A stretch of DNA of 64,000 bases, taken from positions 558,001-622,000 of the forward strand of contig NZ_KB892705.1 of the NCBI RefSeq assembly GCF_000373905.1. The letters are read 5' to 3'. Shown here piece by piece: positions 16,506 through 26,899 of this stretch. The notes beneath the pieces were generated by a model. That model had not been told where the DNA came from and did not search any database. It worked only from the letters and a program-made list of their open reading frames with translations. Position numbers and translations under genes: made by a program. This stretch comes from Mycobacterium sp. 155 (lineage in GTDB: Bacteria > Actinomycetota > Actinomycetes > Mycobacteriales > Mycobacteriaceae). Each line of letters opens with the position of its first letter. The first letter of the stretch is position 1.

Positions 16506-17114
16506 CTACGACGGCGCGTGCCAGGTGATCAGGACGCGGCCAAAGAGCAGTCGGCGCAGCCTCGCACCGGGAAGCGCCTGACGTACCTTGATGCGCAACT
16601 GGCCGAACGTTTCTGGCGGCGGCCATTTGACCGGGGCCGAATGCTCCCACTTGCCCTTGGTGTGGTTGACGACCGCGCACGCCACCCATGCCGGGATGTG
16701 CCAACCGATTTCGCGCAGCGACGGCTTTACGAACGTCGTCACTGCAACTGTGCCGCCAGGGCGGACGAGGGATGCGAACCGGGTGAGGGTGGCACCGGTG
16801 TCGTCGAAATGATGCAGGGCGGCGTTGGAGACCACGGCGTCGAAACCGTGGGCAGGCAGGTCGGTCGACATGACATCGCCGTGAATCCAGTTGACCGGCG
16901 CCGTCGGGAAGCGGATCTGGGCTCGATCGAGTACCGGCTCGTCGACGTCCACCGCCATCACGTCGGGCACCCGCTGGGCGAGCCTTGCGGCCAGGAAGCC
17001 GTCGCCGCACCCGACGTCGAGAACGGTGTGGGCATCCTGCGGGACTATCGAATCGAGCAGCCCGTCGTAGTGAATGTTGATATTCCACAGTTGGTCGTCC
17101 ACTATTTCGTGCAT
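16506..17114 (-). CDS. Class I SAM-dependent methyltransferase
   Basis: A 202-residue protein. Motif I is VLDVGCGDGFLAARLAQRVP near residues 32-50, with an acidic end of strand 2 at MAVDVDEPVL, DAVVSNAALHHF (motif IV) and LVRPGGTVAVTTF (post-motif). It is a cytoplasmic methyltransferase of unknown substrate, Methyltransf_11/25 type. It is separate from the DUF899 gene by about 100 bases and from tRNA-His by about 90. A basic C-terminus (RIKVRQALPGARLRRLL) may contact substrate or membrane. Confidence 0.88.
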   Translation of the reverse strand: MHEIVDDQLWNINIHYDGLLDSIVPQDAHTVLDVGCGDGFLAARLAQRVPDVMAVDVDEPVLDRAQIRFPTAPVNWIHGDVMSTDLPAHGFDAVVSNAALHHFDDTGATLTRFASLVRPGGTVAVTTFVKPSLREIGWHIPAWVACAVVNHTKGKWEHSAPVKWPPPETFGQLRIKVRQALPGARLRRLLFGRVLITWHAPS

Positions 17115-17161
17115 ACCACGGTCGGGTCAGTGTGCATCGGCAGCGGAATTGAACCGAAACC

Positions 17162-17193
17162 AAAAACGCCGCCCACTCGCGTAGGCGGCGTTT
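17162..17193 (-). terminator. Terminator of tRNA-His
   Basis: AACGCCGCC pairs with GGCGGCGTT around a 10-base loop. On the minus strand it is followed by TTTTTGG, about 10 bases after the tRNA-His 3' end. Confidence 0.8.
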
Positions 17194-17202
17194 CCGTATC
17201 GG

Positions 17203-17276
17203 GGTGGCTGACGGGACTCGAACCCGCGACAACCAGGATCACAACCTGGTGCTCTACCAACTGAACTACAGCCACC
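17203..17276 (-). tRNA. tRNA-His(GTG)
   Basis: A minus-strand cloverleaf including the encoded extra G at -1. The acceptor stem GTGGCTG pairs with CAGCCAC, the anticodon loop TTGTGAT contains GTG, and the T-loop is GTTCGAG. It lies just downstream of orn, as in M. tuberculosis. Confidence 0.95.
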
Positions 17277-17316
17277 ATCGCCGCTACACCTTTCGGCACA
17301 TGCGGCGTCGTAGATA

Positions 17317-17964
17317 CTAGCCGCTCGGACGCTCCCACGCCGAATCGTTATCCTCCGCGTCGGGAGAATCCGGTCCGAGCGTGCTGGCGATCTCCGCGAT
17401 ATCGCTGGTAGACGGCCCGGGCGGGGCCACGAAGGCGGTCGCGCGGTAGTACTTCAATTCGCGGATTGACTCGTGGATGTCGGCCAGTGCGCGGTGGGCG
17501 AGCCCTTTTTCGGGCTGCCCGAAGTAGATCCGCGGGTACCAGCGCCGGCAGAGCTCCTTGATCGAGCTGACGTCGATCATCCGGTAGTGCAGGTAATCGT
17601 CGAGTTTGGGCATGTCCCGGGCGATGAAACCGCGGTCGGTCGCGATGGAGTTGCCCGCCAGTGGCGCGGTTTTGGCCTGTTTGACGTGGCCGCGGATGTA
17701 ATCGAGCACCATCTCCTCGGCGGTCGCCACGTCGACGGTCGAGGCGCGCACCTCTTCGGTGAGCCCCGAGCGGGTGTGCATCTGGGTCACCACATCGACC
17801 ATCGAGTTCAGCGCCGCGTCGTCGGTATGTATCACCACGTCGAGGCCGTCACCAAGGATGTTCAAGTCTGCGTCGGTGACCAGCACTGCGATCTCGATGA
17901 GCCGGTCTTTCTTGAGGTCGAGGCCGGTCATCTCGCAGTCGATCCATACCAGTTCGTCTCGCAC
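17317..17964 (-). CDS. orn: Oligoribonuclease
   Basis: A 215-residue 3'-5' exonuclease of the DEDDh family that degrades 2-5 nt RNAs, including the pGpG-type products of cyclic dinucleotide turnover. All catalytic residues are visible: Asp and Glu in [10 protein letters not shown] (residues 7-16), Asp in [11 protein letters not shown], and His/Asp in [11 protein letters not shown]. The GTG start at 17964 gives exactly the family length; the in-frame extension to 18102 is spurious. The acidic C-terminal tail ([16 protein letters not shown]) is typical of actinobacteria. It is divergent from the HerA-like gene. Confidence 0.95.
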   Translation of the reverse strand: MRDELVWIDCEMTGLDLKKDRLIEIAVLVTDADLNILGDGLDVVIHTDDAALNSMVDVVTQMHTRSGLTEEVRASTVDVATAEEMVLDYIRGHVKQAKTAPLAGNSIATDRGFIARDMPKLDDYLHYRMIDVSSIKELCRRWYPRIYFGQPEKGLAHRALADIHESIRELKYYRATAFVAPPGPSTSDIAEIASTLGPDSPDAEDNDSAWERPSG

Positions 17965-18080
17965 GAGGATCCACAGTATGCCCAAGCGCGACAAGCGGTC
18001 GCCCGCACCCACCGCGCGGGCAGATTGGCCAGTAGTGTCAGGTCCCGATTGGCTCGTTCGCGCGTACGGAGGACCCCGGC

Positions 18081-19658
18081 ATGACCACCGAATCGACAGC
18101 AACTCCCGCGCAGCAGATCGCCGCCGCCTACGCAGTCGGCGGTCAGGCGTTGGAGCTGGGAACCGTCGTGGTCGACGGGACTGTGGACCCCAGCGCTCAG
18201 ATCCGCATCCCGCTCGCCACGATCAACCGGCACGGATTGATTGCCGGTGCCACCGGCACCGGCAAGACCAAGACACTGCAGGTGATCGCCGAGCAGCTGT
18301 CGGCGGCCGGAGTGCCGGTGGTGATGGCCGACGTCAAGGGCGATCTGTCGGGATTGTCGAAGCCGGGGGAGGTCAACGACAAGATCACCCAGCGCGCCAA
18401 CGACACTGGTGACGACTGGACCCCGACCGCGTTCCCGACGGAGTTCTTGTCGCTGGGCACCTCGGGTATCGGCGTGCCGGTGCGTGCGACGATGACCAGC
18501 TTCGGGCCTATTCTTTTGTCAAAGGTCTTGGGGCTCAACGCGACCCAGGAGTCAACGCTCGGCCTGATCTTCCACTGGGCCGATCAGAAGGGGCTCTCGC
18601 TGCTGGATCTGAAGGACCTGCGTGCGGTCATCCAGTACCTCACCAGCGACGAGGGCAAGCCCGAACTCAAGGCGCTCGGTGCGGTGTCACCCGCCACGGC
18701 CGGGGTGATCCTGCGCGCTTTGGTGAACCTGGAGGCCGAAGGCGGCGACACGTTCTTCGGTGAACCCGAGCTGGAACCCAAGGATCTGATGCGGCTGGAC
18801 GCGCAGGGCCGTGGCGTCATCACGCTGCTGGAACTGGGGTCGCAGGCCGCGCGGCCGGCGTTGTTCTCCACCTTCTTGATGTGGGTGTTGGCCGATCTGT
18901 TCACGACGCTGCCCGAGATCGGTGACGTCGACAAGCCCAAGCTGGTGTTCTTCTTCGACGAGGCGCACCTGCTGTTCGCCGACGCCTCGAAGGCATTCTT
19001 GGAGCAGGTCGAGCAGACCGTCAAGCTGATCCGGTCCAAGGGCGTCGGGGTGTTCTTCTGCACGCAGCTGCCCACCGATGTGCCCAACGATGTGTTGTCG
19101 CAGCTGGGCGCTCGCGTCCAGCACGCTCTGCGGGCCTTCACCCCTGACGATCAGAAGGCACTCTCCAAGACGGTGCGCACGTATCCGAAGACCGACGTCT
19201 ACGACCTGGAGAAGGCGTTGACCTCGCTGGGCATCGGTGAGGCAATCGTGACAGTGCTCTCCGAGCAGGGGGCGCCGACGCCGGTGGCGTGGACGAGGAT
19301 GCGGGCGCCGCGTTCGCTGATGGGGGCGATCGGCGACGACGCCATCAAGGCCGCCGCCCAGACCAGCCCGCTGCAGGCCACCTACGGGCAGACCATCGAC
19401 CGCGAGTCGGCGTACGAGATCCTCAACGCCAAGCTGAACGCCGCCCCGACACCCGAGGCAGGCGACTCGGGTGGGTTCGCCGGTGTCGAGGCGTCCGGCG
19501 AGGTGGAACCGATGCCCGCGCCGGCTCAGCGGGCCGAGCCCAGCATCGTCCAGCAGGTGCTGGCGAGCTCGGCGTTCAAGAGTGCGTTGCGTTCGGCGGC
19601 CACCGTTGCCGGCCGCGAGATCACCCGCAGCATCTTCGGCGTCGGCCGCCGCCGCTGA
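18081..19658 (+). CDS. HerA/DUF853-type ATPase
   Basis: A 525-residue protein of the helicase HerA-like (DUF853) family, the Rv2510c counterpart. The Walker A motif is [16 protein letters not shown] near residue 57, Walker B is [15 protein letters not shown] near residue 290, and an arginine-containing [19 protein letters not shown] motif follows. Members are hexameric P-loop ATPases of the FtsK/HerA clan; the cellular substrate in mycobacteria is not known. The C-terminal region is Ala/Pro-rich and ends [10 protein letters not shown]. No nuclease partner (NurA, SIR2 or TIR gene) is adjacent, so nothing here suggests a defence system. Confidence 0.88.
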   Translation: MTTESTATPAQQIAAAYAVGGQALELGTVVVDGTVDPSAQIRIPLATINRHGLIAGATGTGKTKTLQVIAEQLSAAGVPVVMADVKGDLSGLSKPGEVNDKITQRANDTGDDWTPTAFPTEFLSLGTSGIGVPVRATMTSFGPILLSKVLGLNATQESTLGLIFHWADQKGLSLLDLKDLRAVIQYLTSDEGKPELKALGAVSPATAGVILRALVNLEAEGGDTFFGEPELEPKDLMRLDAQGRGVITLLELGSQAARPALFSTFLMWVLADLFTTLPEIGDVDKPKLVFFFDEAHLLFADASKAFLEQVEQTVKLIRSKGVGVFFCTQLPTDVPNDVLSQLGARVQHALRAFTPDDQKALSKTVRTYPKTDVYDLEKALTSLGIGEAIVTVLSEQGAPTPVAWTRMRAPRSLMGAIGDDAIKAAAQTSPLQATYGQTIDRESAYEILNAKLNAAPTPEAGDSGGFAGVEASGEVEPMPAPAQRAEPSIVQQVLASSAFKSALRSAATVAGREITRSIFGVGRRR

Positions 19659-19684
19659 GTTACGCCGGTGAAAACAGCCGGCGG

Positions 19685-20491
19685 TTAGTTGCCGCCCAGC
19701 TTCTTGTACACGGCGCCGACGATGGGCGTGACGATGGCGCGCGGAGCGTAGCCGGTGGCCACCGACATGGCCTTGGAGGTGACGCCGGGCACCACCCGGA
19801 TCTTGTTGTGCTCCAGGCCATCCAGCGACAACTTCGCGGTGTATTCGGTGGAGATCCACAGGAAATCCGGGATCAGCCGCTCGACCAGCGACTGCTCGGA
19901 CGGATCGGGCAGTTCGGTGCGCACCGGGCCGGGTGCCAGCACGGTGACGTGCACGCCGGAGCCCTTGACCTCGCCGCGCAGCGACTCGCTGAAGGTGTTC
20001 GCGAAGGCCTTGGAGGCCGCGTAGGTGGCGTTGTTGGGTATCGGTGAATTACCCGCCACCGAACCGGAAATCAGGATCCCGCCCGCCGCGCGCTTGACCA
20101 TGCCCGGCAACACTGCGAGAACAAGGTCATGTACGCCGAGGACGTTCAGTTGTACCTGCGCCTTCTCGCCTGCGGGGTCGAGGTCCACCACCGAGCCGAA
20201 CGTCGCCGTCCCGGCGTTGGCGCACAGGATCGAGATCTCGCGGGCCGCGAGCTCATCGCACAAGGTCTCCCTGGCGGCCGGGTCGGCGAGGTCGACCGCG
20301 CGTACCTCCACGGTCACGCCGTAGCGCTCAGTAAGCCGCTGCGCCAACGTGTTCAGCACGTCCTCGCGCCGTGCGGTGATGATCAGGTGGTGTCCGCGGG
20401 CGGCGAGTTCGGTGGCCAACGCCTCGCCGATGTTCTGCGAGGCGCCGGTGACCACGGCACGGGCGTCCGGACTGGGTGCGGGAACTGGCAT
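19685..20491 (-). CDS. Short-chain dehydrogenase/reductase
   Basis: A 268-residue classical SDR (Rv2509 counterpart, same length). The NAD(P)-binding motif is VVTGASQNIGEALA at residues 14-27, the NAG motif is ILCANAGTAT, the catalytic Ser is in LISGSVAG, and Tyr/Lys are in YAASKAF. The start ATG at 20491 is chosen over 20500 because a TAGGAT -10 element lies seven bases upstream, fitting a leaderless transcript. The substrate is unknown. The gene is divergent from the MFS transporter with under 40 bases between starts. Confidence 0.9.
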   Translation of the reverse strand: MPVPAPSPDARAVVTGASQNIGEALATELAARGHHLIITARREDVLNTLAQRLTERYGVTVEVRAVDLADPAARETLCDELAAREISILCANAGTATFGSVVDLDPAGEKAQVQLNVLGVHDLVLAVLPGMVKRAAGGILISGSVAGNSPIPNNATYAASKAFANTFSESLRGEVKGSGVHVTVLAPGPVRTELPDPSEQSLVERLIPDFLWISTEYTAKLSLDGLEHNKIRVVPGVTSKAMSVATGYAPRAIVTPIVGAVYKKLGGN

Positions 20492-20510
20492 GGCGCTCAT
20501 CCTAGAAGCA

Positions 20511-20535
20511 GCCGCATAAAGTGTCGGTCATGATC
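20511..20535. promoter_or_regulatory. Compact divergent leaderless promoters for the SDR and MFS genes
   Basis: Plus strand: TAAAGT (20517-20522) ends seven bases before ATG 20530. Minus strand: TAGGAT overlaps 20499-20504 and ends seven bases before ATG 20491. Both fit TANNNT -10 boxes of leaderless mycobacterial mRNAs. They are packed back to back, so initiation in one direction may interfere with the other. Confidence 0.45.
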
Positions 20536-21825
20536 AACCCCGGGCGGGCGCGGGTGGTCGCGTGGGCCCTGTGGGACTGCGGCGCGACGGGCCTGAACGC
20601 AATCGTCGTCACCTTCGTGTTCTCCGTGTACCTGACCGGCAGCGTCGGATCGGACCTTCCCGGCGACACCACGCCCGCGAGCTGGCTGGGCCGGGCCATG
20701 ACGGTTGCCGGTCTCGTCGTCGCGCTTCTGGCACCTGCCACTGGAATCTGGGTCGACGCGCCGCATCGTCGGCGTCGGGTCCTGGCTGTGATGACCGGTG
20801 CGGCCGTGGTGCTGACAGCGACGATGAGCCTGATCCGCGACGACCACCGCTACCTGTTGCCGGGACTGGTGTTGTTGGCTTGCACAGCTGCCTGCAACGA
20901 GCTCGCCACCGTGCCCTACAACGCCATGCTGCGGCAATTGTCCACACCGGAGACGTCCGGGCGGATTTCGGGACTCGGCCTTGCGATGGGTTATGGCGGC
21001 AGTGTGGTGCTGTTGCTGCTGGCCTACGTCGGGTTCATCGCCGGTGACGGTGACAGCCGCGGGCTGCTGGGAATCCCGGCCCAGGACGGACAGAACGTCC
21101 GGGCCGTGATGTTGCTTACCGCTGCCTGGTTCTTCCTGTTCGCGCTGCCGGTATTCGTGGCGGTCCCGCGCGTGCCAGCCGTCGGTTCGCTCGACCGGGT
21201 GGGCCTACTCGGCGCCTACCGAAAGCTGTGGGACGAGATCCGCAGCGAATGGCGCCGCGATCACAACGTCGTCTACTACCTGCTGGCAAGCGCGGTGTTC
21301 CGCGACGGGTTGGCCGGAGTGTTCGCATTCGGCGCGGTGCTTGGCGTCAACGCCTACGGCGTGTCCCAGTCAGATGTGCTGTTATTCGGCATCAGCGCGT
21401 GCGTGATCGCGGCGTTCGGATCTGTCGTCGGTGGGCTGCTCGATGACCGGGTGGGTTCCAAGCCGGTCATCGTCGGCTCGCTGGTCTGCCTGATCGTGGT
21501 GGGACTGACCATGCTGTCCCTGTCGGGACCGGTGGCCTTCTGGGTGTGTGGCTTGCTGCTGTGTCTGTTCATCGGCCCGACGCTGTCCTCGGCGCGCACC
21601 ATGATGCTGCGGATCTCTGCGCAGGGCAAGGAAGGTGTGGCGTTCGGCCTCTACACGACGACGGGGCGCGCCGTGTCCTTTATCGCGCCGTGGCTGTTCT
21701 TCACCTTCATCGATGCGTTCGGCGCCGACCGGGCCGGCCTGGGCGGGCTGTGCCTAGTGCTTGCGCTGGGCCTGATTGCGATGCTGACGGTGCGTACCCC
21801 GCAGCGGGTGCACGATCCGGTGTAG
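20530..21825 (+). CDS. MFS transporter, UMF1/Atg22-like
   Basis: A 431-residue, 12-helix transporter, the Rv2508c counterpart. Features of the UMF1 (Atg22-like) family are an N-terminal WALWDCGATGLNAIVVTFVF in the first helix and NELATVPYNAMLRQLSTPE after helix 4. Further ones are the SGRISGLGLAMGYGGSVVL block and a long loop before helix 7 (KLWDEIRSEWRRDHNVVYYL). Its substrate is unknown; relatives export small metabolites or amino acids. The start ATG is chosen by the leaderless -10; a GTG three codons upstream is possible. Confidence 0.88.
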   Translation: MINPGRARVVAWALWDCGATGLNAIVVTFVFSVYLTGSVGSDLPGDTTPASWLGRAMTVAGLVVALLAPATGIWVDAPHRRRRVLAVMTGAAVVLTATMSLIRDDHRYLLPGLVLLACTAACNELATVPYNAMLRQLSTPETSGRISGLGLAMGYGGSVVLLLLAYVGFIAGDGDSRGLLGIPAQDGQNVRAVMLLTAAWFFLFALPVFVAVPRVPAVGSLDRVGLLGAYRKLWDEIRSEWRRDHNVVYYLLASAVFRDGLAGVFAFGAVLGVNAYGVSQSDVLLFGISACVIAAFGSVVGGLLDDRVGSKPVIVGSLVCLIVVGLTMLSLSGPVAFWVCGLLLCLFIGPTLSSARTMMLRISAQGKEGVAFGLYTTTGRAVSFIAPWLFFTFIDAFGADRAGLGGLCLVLALGLIAMLTVRTPQRVHDPV

Positions 21826-21839
21826 AGCGTGCACTCCCG

Positions 21840-22637
21840 CTACGATGTCGTGCCCGCGCACACCGTGAGGCCGGTTCCGGTGCGGCGCTGGGTCTGCACG
21901 CCGTTGACGGTCACCGAGCAGCTGACCTCGGGGCCGAAGTTGATGACGGTGACGCTGGCAGTCCCCGTGGCCGGCTGGGGAAGTTCGACCTGCTTTCGCC
22001 ACGGCAGCATCACGTTGAACTCCGTCTGCAGCATGTTGCCGGTGTCGATGTAGGTGATGTTGATCGCCCGGCCTGCACCGGTGACCTCGTAGGTCACGGT
22101 GTCGGTGGCGCCTGGCGTCGACGGCCCGGTGGGTGAGGTCGGCGTCGTGGCGGGAGGCGCCACGGTCGGCTGTGGGGTACGCGAGGTCGTCGGTGGGGTC
22201 CTGGTTGTGGTGGCGCTGGGCAACGGGGTCACCGGCTGCGGCGCGACCACGGTTTCCTGCTGCGAGCTGTTGATGATGACCAGGGCGATCATCAGACCGA
22301 CGACCAGCAGCACCGCAACCGCGGCAAGGATCCACAGCCACAGCCGCGGCCGCTCTTCATCTGGTTCCTGTTCCGGGGGCGGCCCCGCCGGCGGGTAGCC
22401 CGTGCCGTACTGCCCGGTTGCGTTGGGGTTGTACCCGTAGGAGCTGGAGTTGTACCCATAGGAAGGATAGGGAGGCAGCTGCTGGGTCTGATTCGACGTC
22501 GCACTCGGCCCGGCCGGATAGCCGGGTGGCTGGTACGGAGGCGGGTCGGCGTAGGCCGGCTCGGGATAGTCCACCGGGTATCCGCTGCCCAGTGGTTGGG
22601 TCGGATCGGAACCTTCGCGGCGTGGTGAATCGGTCAT
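21840..22637 (-). CDS. Proline-rich membrane protein with C-terminal MmpS domain
   Basis: 265 residues, the Rv2507 counterpart. The N-terminal 115 residues are a cytoplasmic Pro/Tyr/Gly-rich region (YGYNSSSYGYNPN repeats). One membrane segment follows (LWLWILAAVAVLLVVGLMIA), then a Thr/Pro-rich linker. The C-terminal extracytoplasmic domain of about 85 residues is of the MmpS type (VTYEVTGAGRAINITYIDTG and VSCSVTVNG with paired Cys). The start at 22637 excludes an upstream in-frame stretch that only translates the 24-bp repeats. MmpS domains assist lipid/siderophore export, but no mmpL is near. Confidence 0.85.
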   Translation of the reverse strand: MTDSPRREGSDPTQPLGSGYPVDYPEPAYADPPPYQPPGYPAGPSATSNQTQQLPPYPSYGYNSSSYGYNPNATGQYGTGYPPAGPPPEQEPDEERPRLWLWILAAVAVLLVVGLMIALVIINSSQQETVVAPQPVTPLPSATTTRTPPTTSRTPQPTVAPPATTPTSPTGPSTPGATDTVTYEVTGAGRAINITYIDTGNMLQTEFNVMLPWRKQVELPQPATGTASVTVINFGPEVSCSVTVNGVQTQRRTGTGLTVCAGTTS

Positions 22638-22685
22638 GTCCACCTCATGGCAGCAGGGTACCTGTGCGGACCCCCGGTGTGCTTC

Positions 22686-22757
22686 GGCGGCGGGCCGCCG
22701 GATAGATGTGGCGGCGGGCCGCCGGATAGATGTGGCGGCGGGCCGCCGGATAGATGT
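22686..22757. repeat. Three perfect 24-bp tandem repeats
   Basis: The unit GGCGGCGGGCCGCCGGATAG plus ATGT occurs three times without mismatch between the divergent MmpS-domain gene and the S9 peptidase gene. Each unit contains the dyad GGCGGC-GG-GCCGCC, so the array could form three consecutive hairpins or a protein-binding array in the shared promoter region. Confidence 0.9.
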
Positions 22758-22787
22758 GGTCGGCAGTGGCGGAGAGGAGTAGCGCGA

Positions 22788-24644
22788 GTGGAGCGGCACG
22801 TTCGGGTGAATTACGGCGCGTCACTGTCGCCGGATGCGACAGCGTTCGCCCACCTGGTTGACGACGGCGGCTACCCGCGCGCCGTCCAGCGATTCCTGCG
22901 TGGCTGGCGGGCGAGCTCGTCGCGGGACGTGGAACTGCCGGTGGTCGGCCCAGTGACGCGGGTGATTCACTCGGCCGACGGGTATTGGTTGGCCTGTGAG
23001 GTCGCTCCCGAGGGCGGTACCCGCACTCAGATATGGGTCGTGACAACCGATCCTGACGACCGAGCCGCCCGCCGGGTCGACAGCTGGCCTCCTGATACCC
23101 CCGAGGGCACCGCCGAACTGATCGGGTGGGACGGCACCCAGGTCGCGGCCATCCTGACCGGCGACGACGGCGTCGGCAGCTCGTGTCTGATCGACCCCGC
23201 AACCGGGGACACCATCGTGTTGGACCGCCGGTCGGGGGGTCGTCTGGTGGATTCGTGGGCTGGTGCCTCGTTGGTGCGGGTCGGTCCGCGGGGTTACCGT
23301 GAGCTGATCATGCTGTGGGGCCTGCGGGAAATCGCTTTGCTGCCGTTCGATCCCGGATCCACCACCGATGCCGGCGTGATTCTCGACGACCATCAACCCC
23401 GGCGGCTGCGCAGTGGTCTCGAGGGTGAGACCGCATTGATCGAACCGGCCAAGAACTACCCTTTGGGCAGCTCGGAAGGCTATGTGCGGGCGCTCATCCG
23501 CAGTGAGAACGGTGCCAGTCATGCGCGACTGCTGGAGGTCACGGTGACCGCTGACGGCGTGTCGTATCACGTTGTCGCCGAACGACCGGGATACGAGCTC
23601 GACGAGTTCGCGGTCAGCGATGACCTGTCCACGGTGGCCATGCTGTGGAACGTCGACGGATGCAGTGAACTGCAGATTCTGGAGTACGCCGATGAGACCC
23701 TGTCCGGGCCGATCCCGCTGCCCGGCATGGTGGCCAGCGAATTGAGCATCAGTGCGGGCGGTTCCATGGTGGCGGTGACGGTCCAGGGACCGGCGTTGCC
23801 ACCGACTGTGGAACTGGTGGACCCACGTACCCGGGAATGGGAACGTATCGACCGCGAACCCAGCCGCGGACCCCGTACCGGCACACCCACTTTGGCGCGC
23901 ATCACGGCCCGCGACGGATTGGAACTCAACTCCTGGCTGTACCGTCCTGACGGCGAACCTATCGGGGCGATGATCTTCCTGCACGGCGGTCCGGAAGGGC
24001 AGGCGCGGCCTGATTACAACGAGTTCTATCCGCGGTTGCTGGAGGCCGGTATCGCAGTGCTGACGCCGAACGTGCGCGGATCCGGAGGATTCGGCAGGGC
24101 ATTCATGCACGCGGACGACAAGGAACTGCGGTTCGCGGCCATCGATGACGTCGCCGACTGCGTGCACTACCTGGTCGAGCACGAACATATCCGGGCCGAT
24201 CGCATCGCCTGCAGCGGCTGGTCCTACGGCGGATATCTGACCCAGGCGGCGCTGACGTTTCACCCCGAACTGTTCGCCGCGGGCATCAGCATCTGCGGGA
24301 TGAGCGATCTGAATACCTTCTACCGCAACACCGAACCCTGGATTGCTGCCGCGGCGCATCCCAAGTACGGGCATCCGGTTGCCGATCGCGAACTGTTGGA
24401 GCGGCTTTCGCCGTTGTCGCGGGCGCACGCGCTGACGGCACCGCTGCTGCTGGTGCACGGTGCCAACGACACCAACGTGCCCGTCGGCGAATCCGGGCAG
24501 ATGTTCGACGCATTGCGCAGACTGGGACGCACGGTGGAATTGCTGATGTTCGACGACGACGGCCACGAGATCGTCAAGCGGGAGAACCGGGCTGTCCTTG
24601 GCCAGGCGATGACCCGCTGGCTGCTGGCGGCGTTCCGCGACTAA
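22788..24644 (+). CDS. Prolyl oligopeptidase-type S9 peptidase
   Basis: 618 residues. The N-terminal part is a seven-bladed propeller-like region (repeated WD/LL patterns such as ELIGWDGTQVAAILTGDDG, in parts). The C-terminal alpha/beta-hydrolase domain has the oxyanion motif IFLHGGPEGQ, nucleophile Ser in GWSYGGYLTQ, Asp in LLVHGANDTNVP and His in FDDDGHEI, a complete triad of the S9C/acylaminoacyl type. It is cytoplasmic, as no signal peptide is seen. The GTG start at 22788 has GAGAGGAG upstream; the longer frame only reads through the tandem repeats. Its end overlaps the convergent bkaR by 4 bases. Confidence 0.9.
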   Translation: MERHVRVNYGASLSPDATAFAHLVDDGGYPRAVQRFLRGWRASSSRDVELPVVGPVTRVIHSADGYWLACEVAPEGGTRTQIWVVTTDPDDRAARRVDSWPPDTPEGTAELIGWDGTQVAAILTGDDGVGSSCLIDPATGDTIVLDRRSGGRLVDSWAGASLVRVGPRGYRELIMLWGLREIALLPFDPGSTTDAGVILDDHQPRRLRSGLEGETALIEPAKNYPLGSSEGYVRALIRSENGASHARLLEVTVTADGVSYHVVAERPGYELDEFAVSDDLSTVAMLWNVDGCSELQILEYADETLSGPIPLPGMVASELSISAGGSMVAVTVQGPALPPTVELVDPRTREWERIDREPSRGPRTGTPTLARITARDGLELNSWLYRPDGEPIGAMIFLHGGPEGQARPDYNEFYPRLLEAGIAVLTPNVRGSGGFGRAFMHADDKELRFAAIDDVADCVHYLVEHEHIRADRIACSGWSYGGYLTQAALTFHPELFAAGISICGMSDLNTFYRNTEPWIAAAAHPKYGHPVADRELLERLSPLSRAHALTAPLLLVHGANDTNVPVGESGQMFDALRRLGRTVELLMFDDDGHEIVKRENRAVLGQAMTRWLLAAFRD

Positions 24645-25237
24645 CGGGTGGCGTGCAGCGCCGCGAGCGTCATCCTGCGCAGCACGTCACGTGAACGTGC
24701 CTTGGGCGCAGCGGGTTTCACACTGTGCGGGGTGGAGTTGAGCAGCCCGAACGCGGCGTGAGCCATCACCCGCGCGTCATCTTCGGCCAGCTCTGGATCG
24801 AGTTGTGTCAGCACTGAAACCCAGATCTCGACGTACTGCCGTTGCGAGCGGCGGACCTGGCGCGCCGCGGTGTCGGGCAGATGTGTGAGGTCGCGGTCCT
24901 GGATGCGGATCAGGTCCGGTTCGCCGAAGACGAAGTCGAGGTGGAAGTCCACGAGGCTGTCCAGGGCTGCGCGCGGGTCGTCGTTCTCGGCGATGACGTC
25001 GCGCGCACCGGCGAGCAATCGGGTGCTGATCCCGACCAGCAGCTCGACGAGCAGTGCTTCCTTGTTGGGGAAGTGTCGATAGATCGCGGGCCCGCTGACA
25101 CCGACCGCGGCGCCGATGTCTTCCAGGCGCACTGCCAGGTATCCGCGCTCGGCCACCAGGCGTTCTGCGGCGGCGATCAGCTGGCTGCGCCGGTCGGACT
25201 TGGCCTGGCTGCGACGTGTCACAGCGCTGGTCGACAT
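24641..25237 (-). CDS. bkaR: TetR-family repressor of branched-chain keto-acid genes (BkaR)
   Basis: A 198-residue TetR regulator. The N-terminal helix-turn-helix is LIAAAERLVAERGYLAVRLE, then IGAAVGVSGPAIYRHFPNKE. The C-terminal half is a ligand-binding helical bundle (HLDFVFGEPDLIRIQDRDL). Position and orientation next to accD1-accA1-fadE19 match M. tuberculosis Rv2506, named BkaR for repressing that operon, and an acyl-CoA-type ligand is expected. The ATG at 25237 is preferred to 25282, which lies in the operator. The shared intergenic region contains two GTTA-N8-TAAC operators. Confidence 0.87.
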   Translation of the reverse strand: MSTSAVTRRSQAKSDRRSQLIAAAERLVAERGYLAVRLEDIGAAVGVSGPAIYRHFPNKEALLVELLVGISTRLLAGARDVIAENDDPRAALDSLVDFHLDFVFGEPDLIRIQDRDLTHLPDTAARQVRRSQRQYVEIWVSVLTQLDPELAEDDARVMAHAAFGLLNSTPHSVKPAAPKARSRDVLRRMTLAALHATR

Positions 25238-25264
25238 GGCGCCTCCTGAAAGGTGGACAACTCG

Positions 25265-26892
<1,628 letters not shown>

Positions 26893-26899
26893 GGCGGAG

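Noticed and set aside
18081..19658. HerA-like ATPase as part of an anti-phage system
   Set aside because: No SIR2, NurA, DUF4297 or other effector adjoins it. Its neighbours are conserved core genes (orn, SDR), and the same order is found in M. tuberculosis.
22686..22757. Three direct repeats considered as a CRISPR remnant
   Set aside because: Units are contiguous without spacers, and no cas gene is nearby. It is a tandem repeat.
22821..24566. 581-codon frame antisense to the S9 peptidase
   Set aside because: The opposite strand carries an intact catalytic triad in conserved order, so the antisense frame is a shadow.
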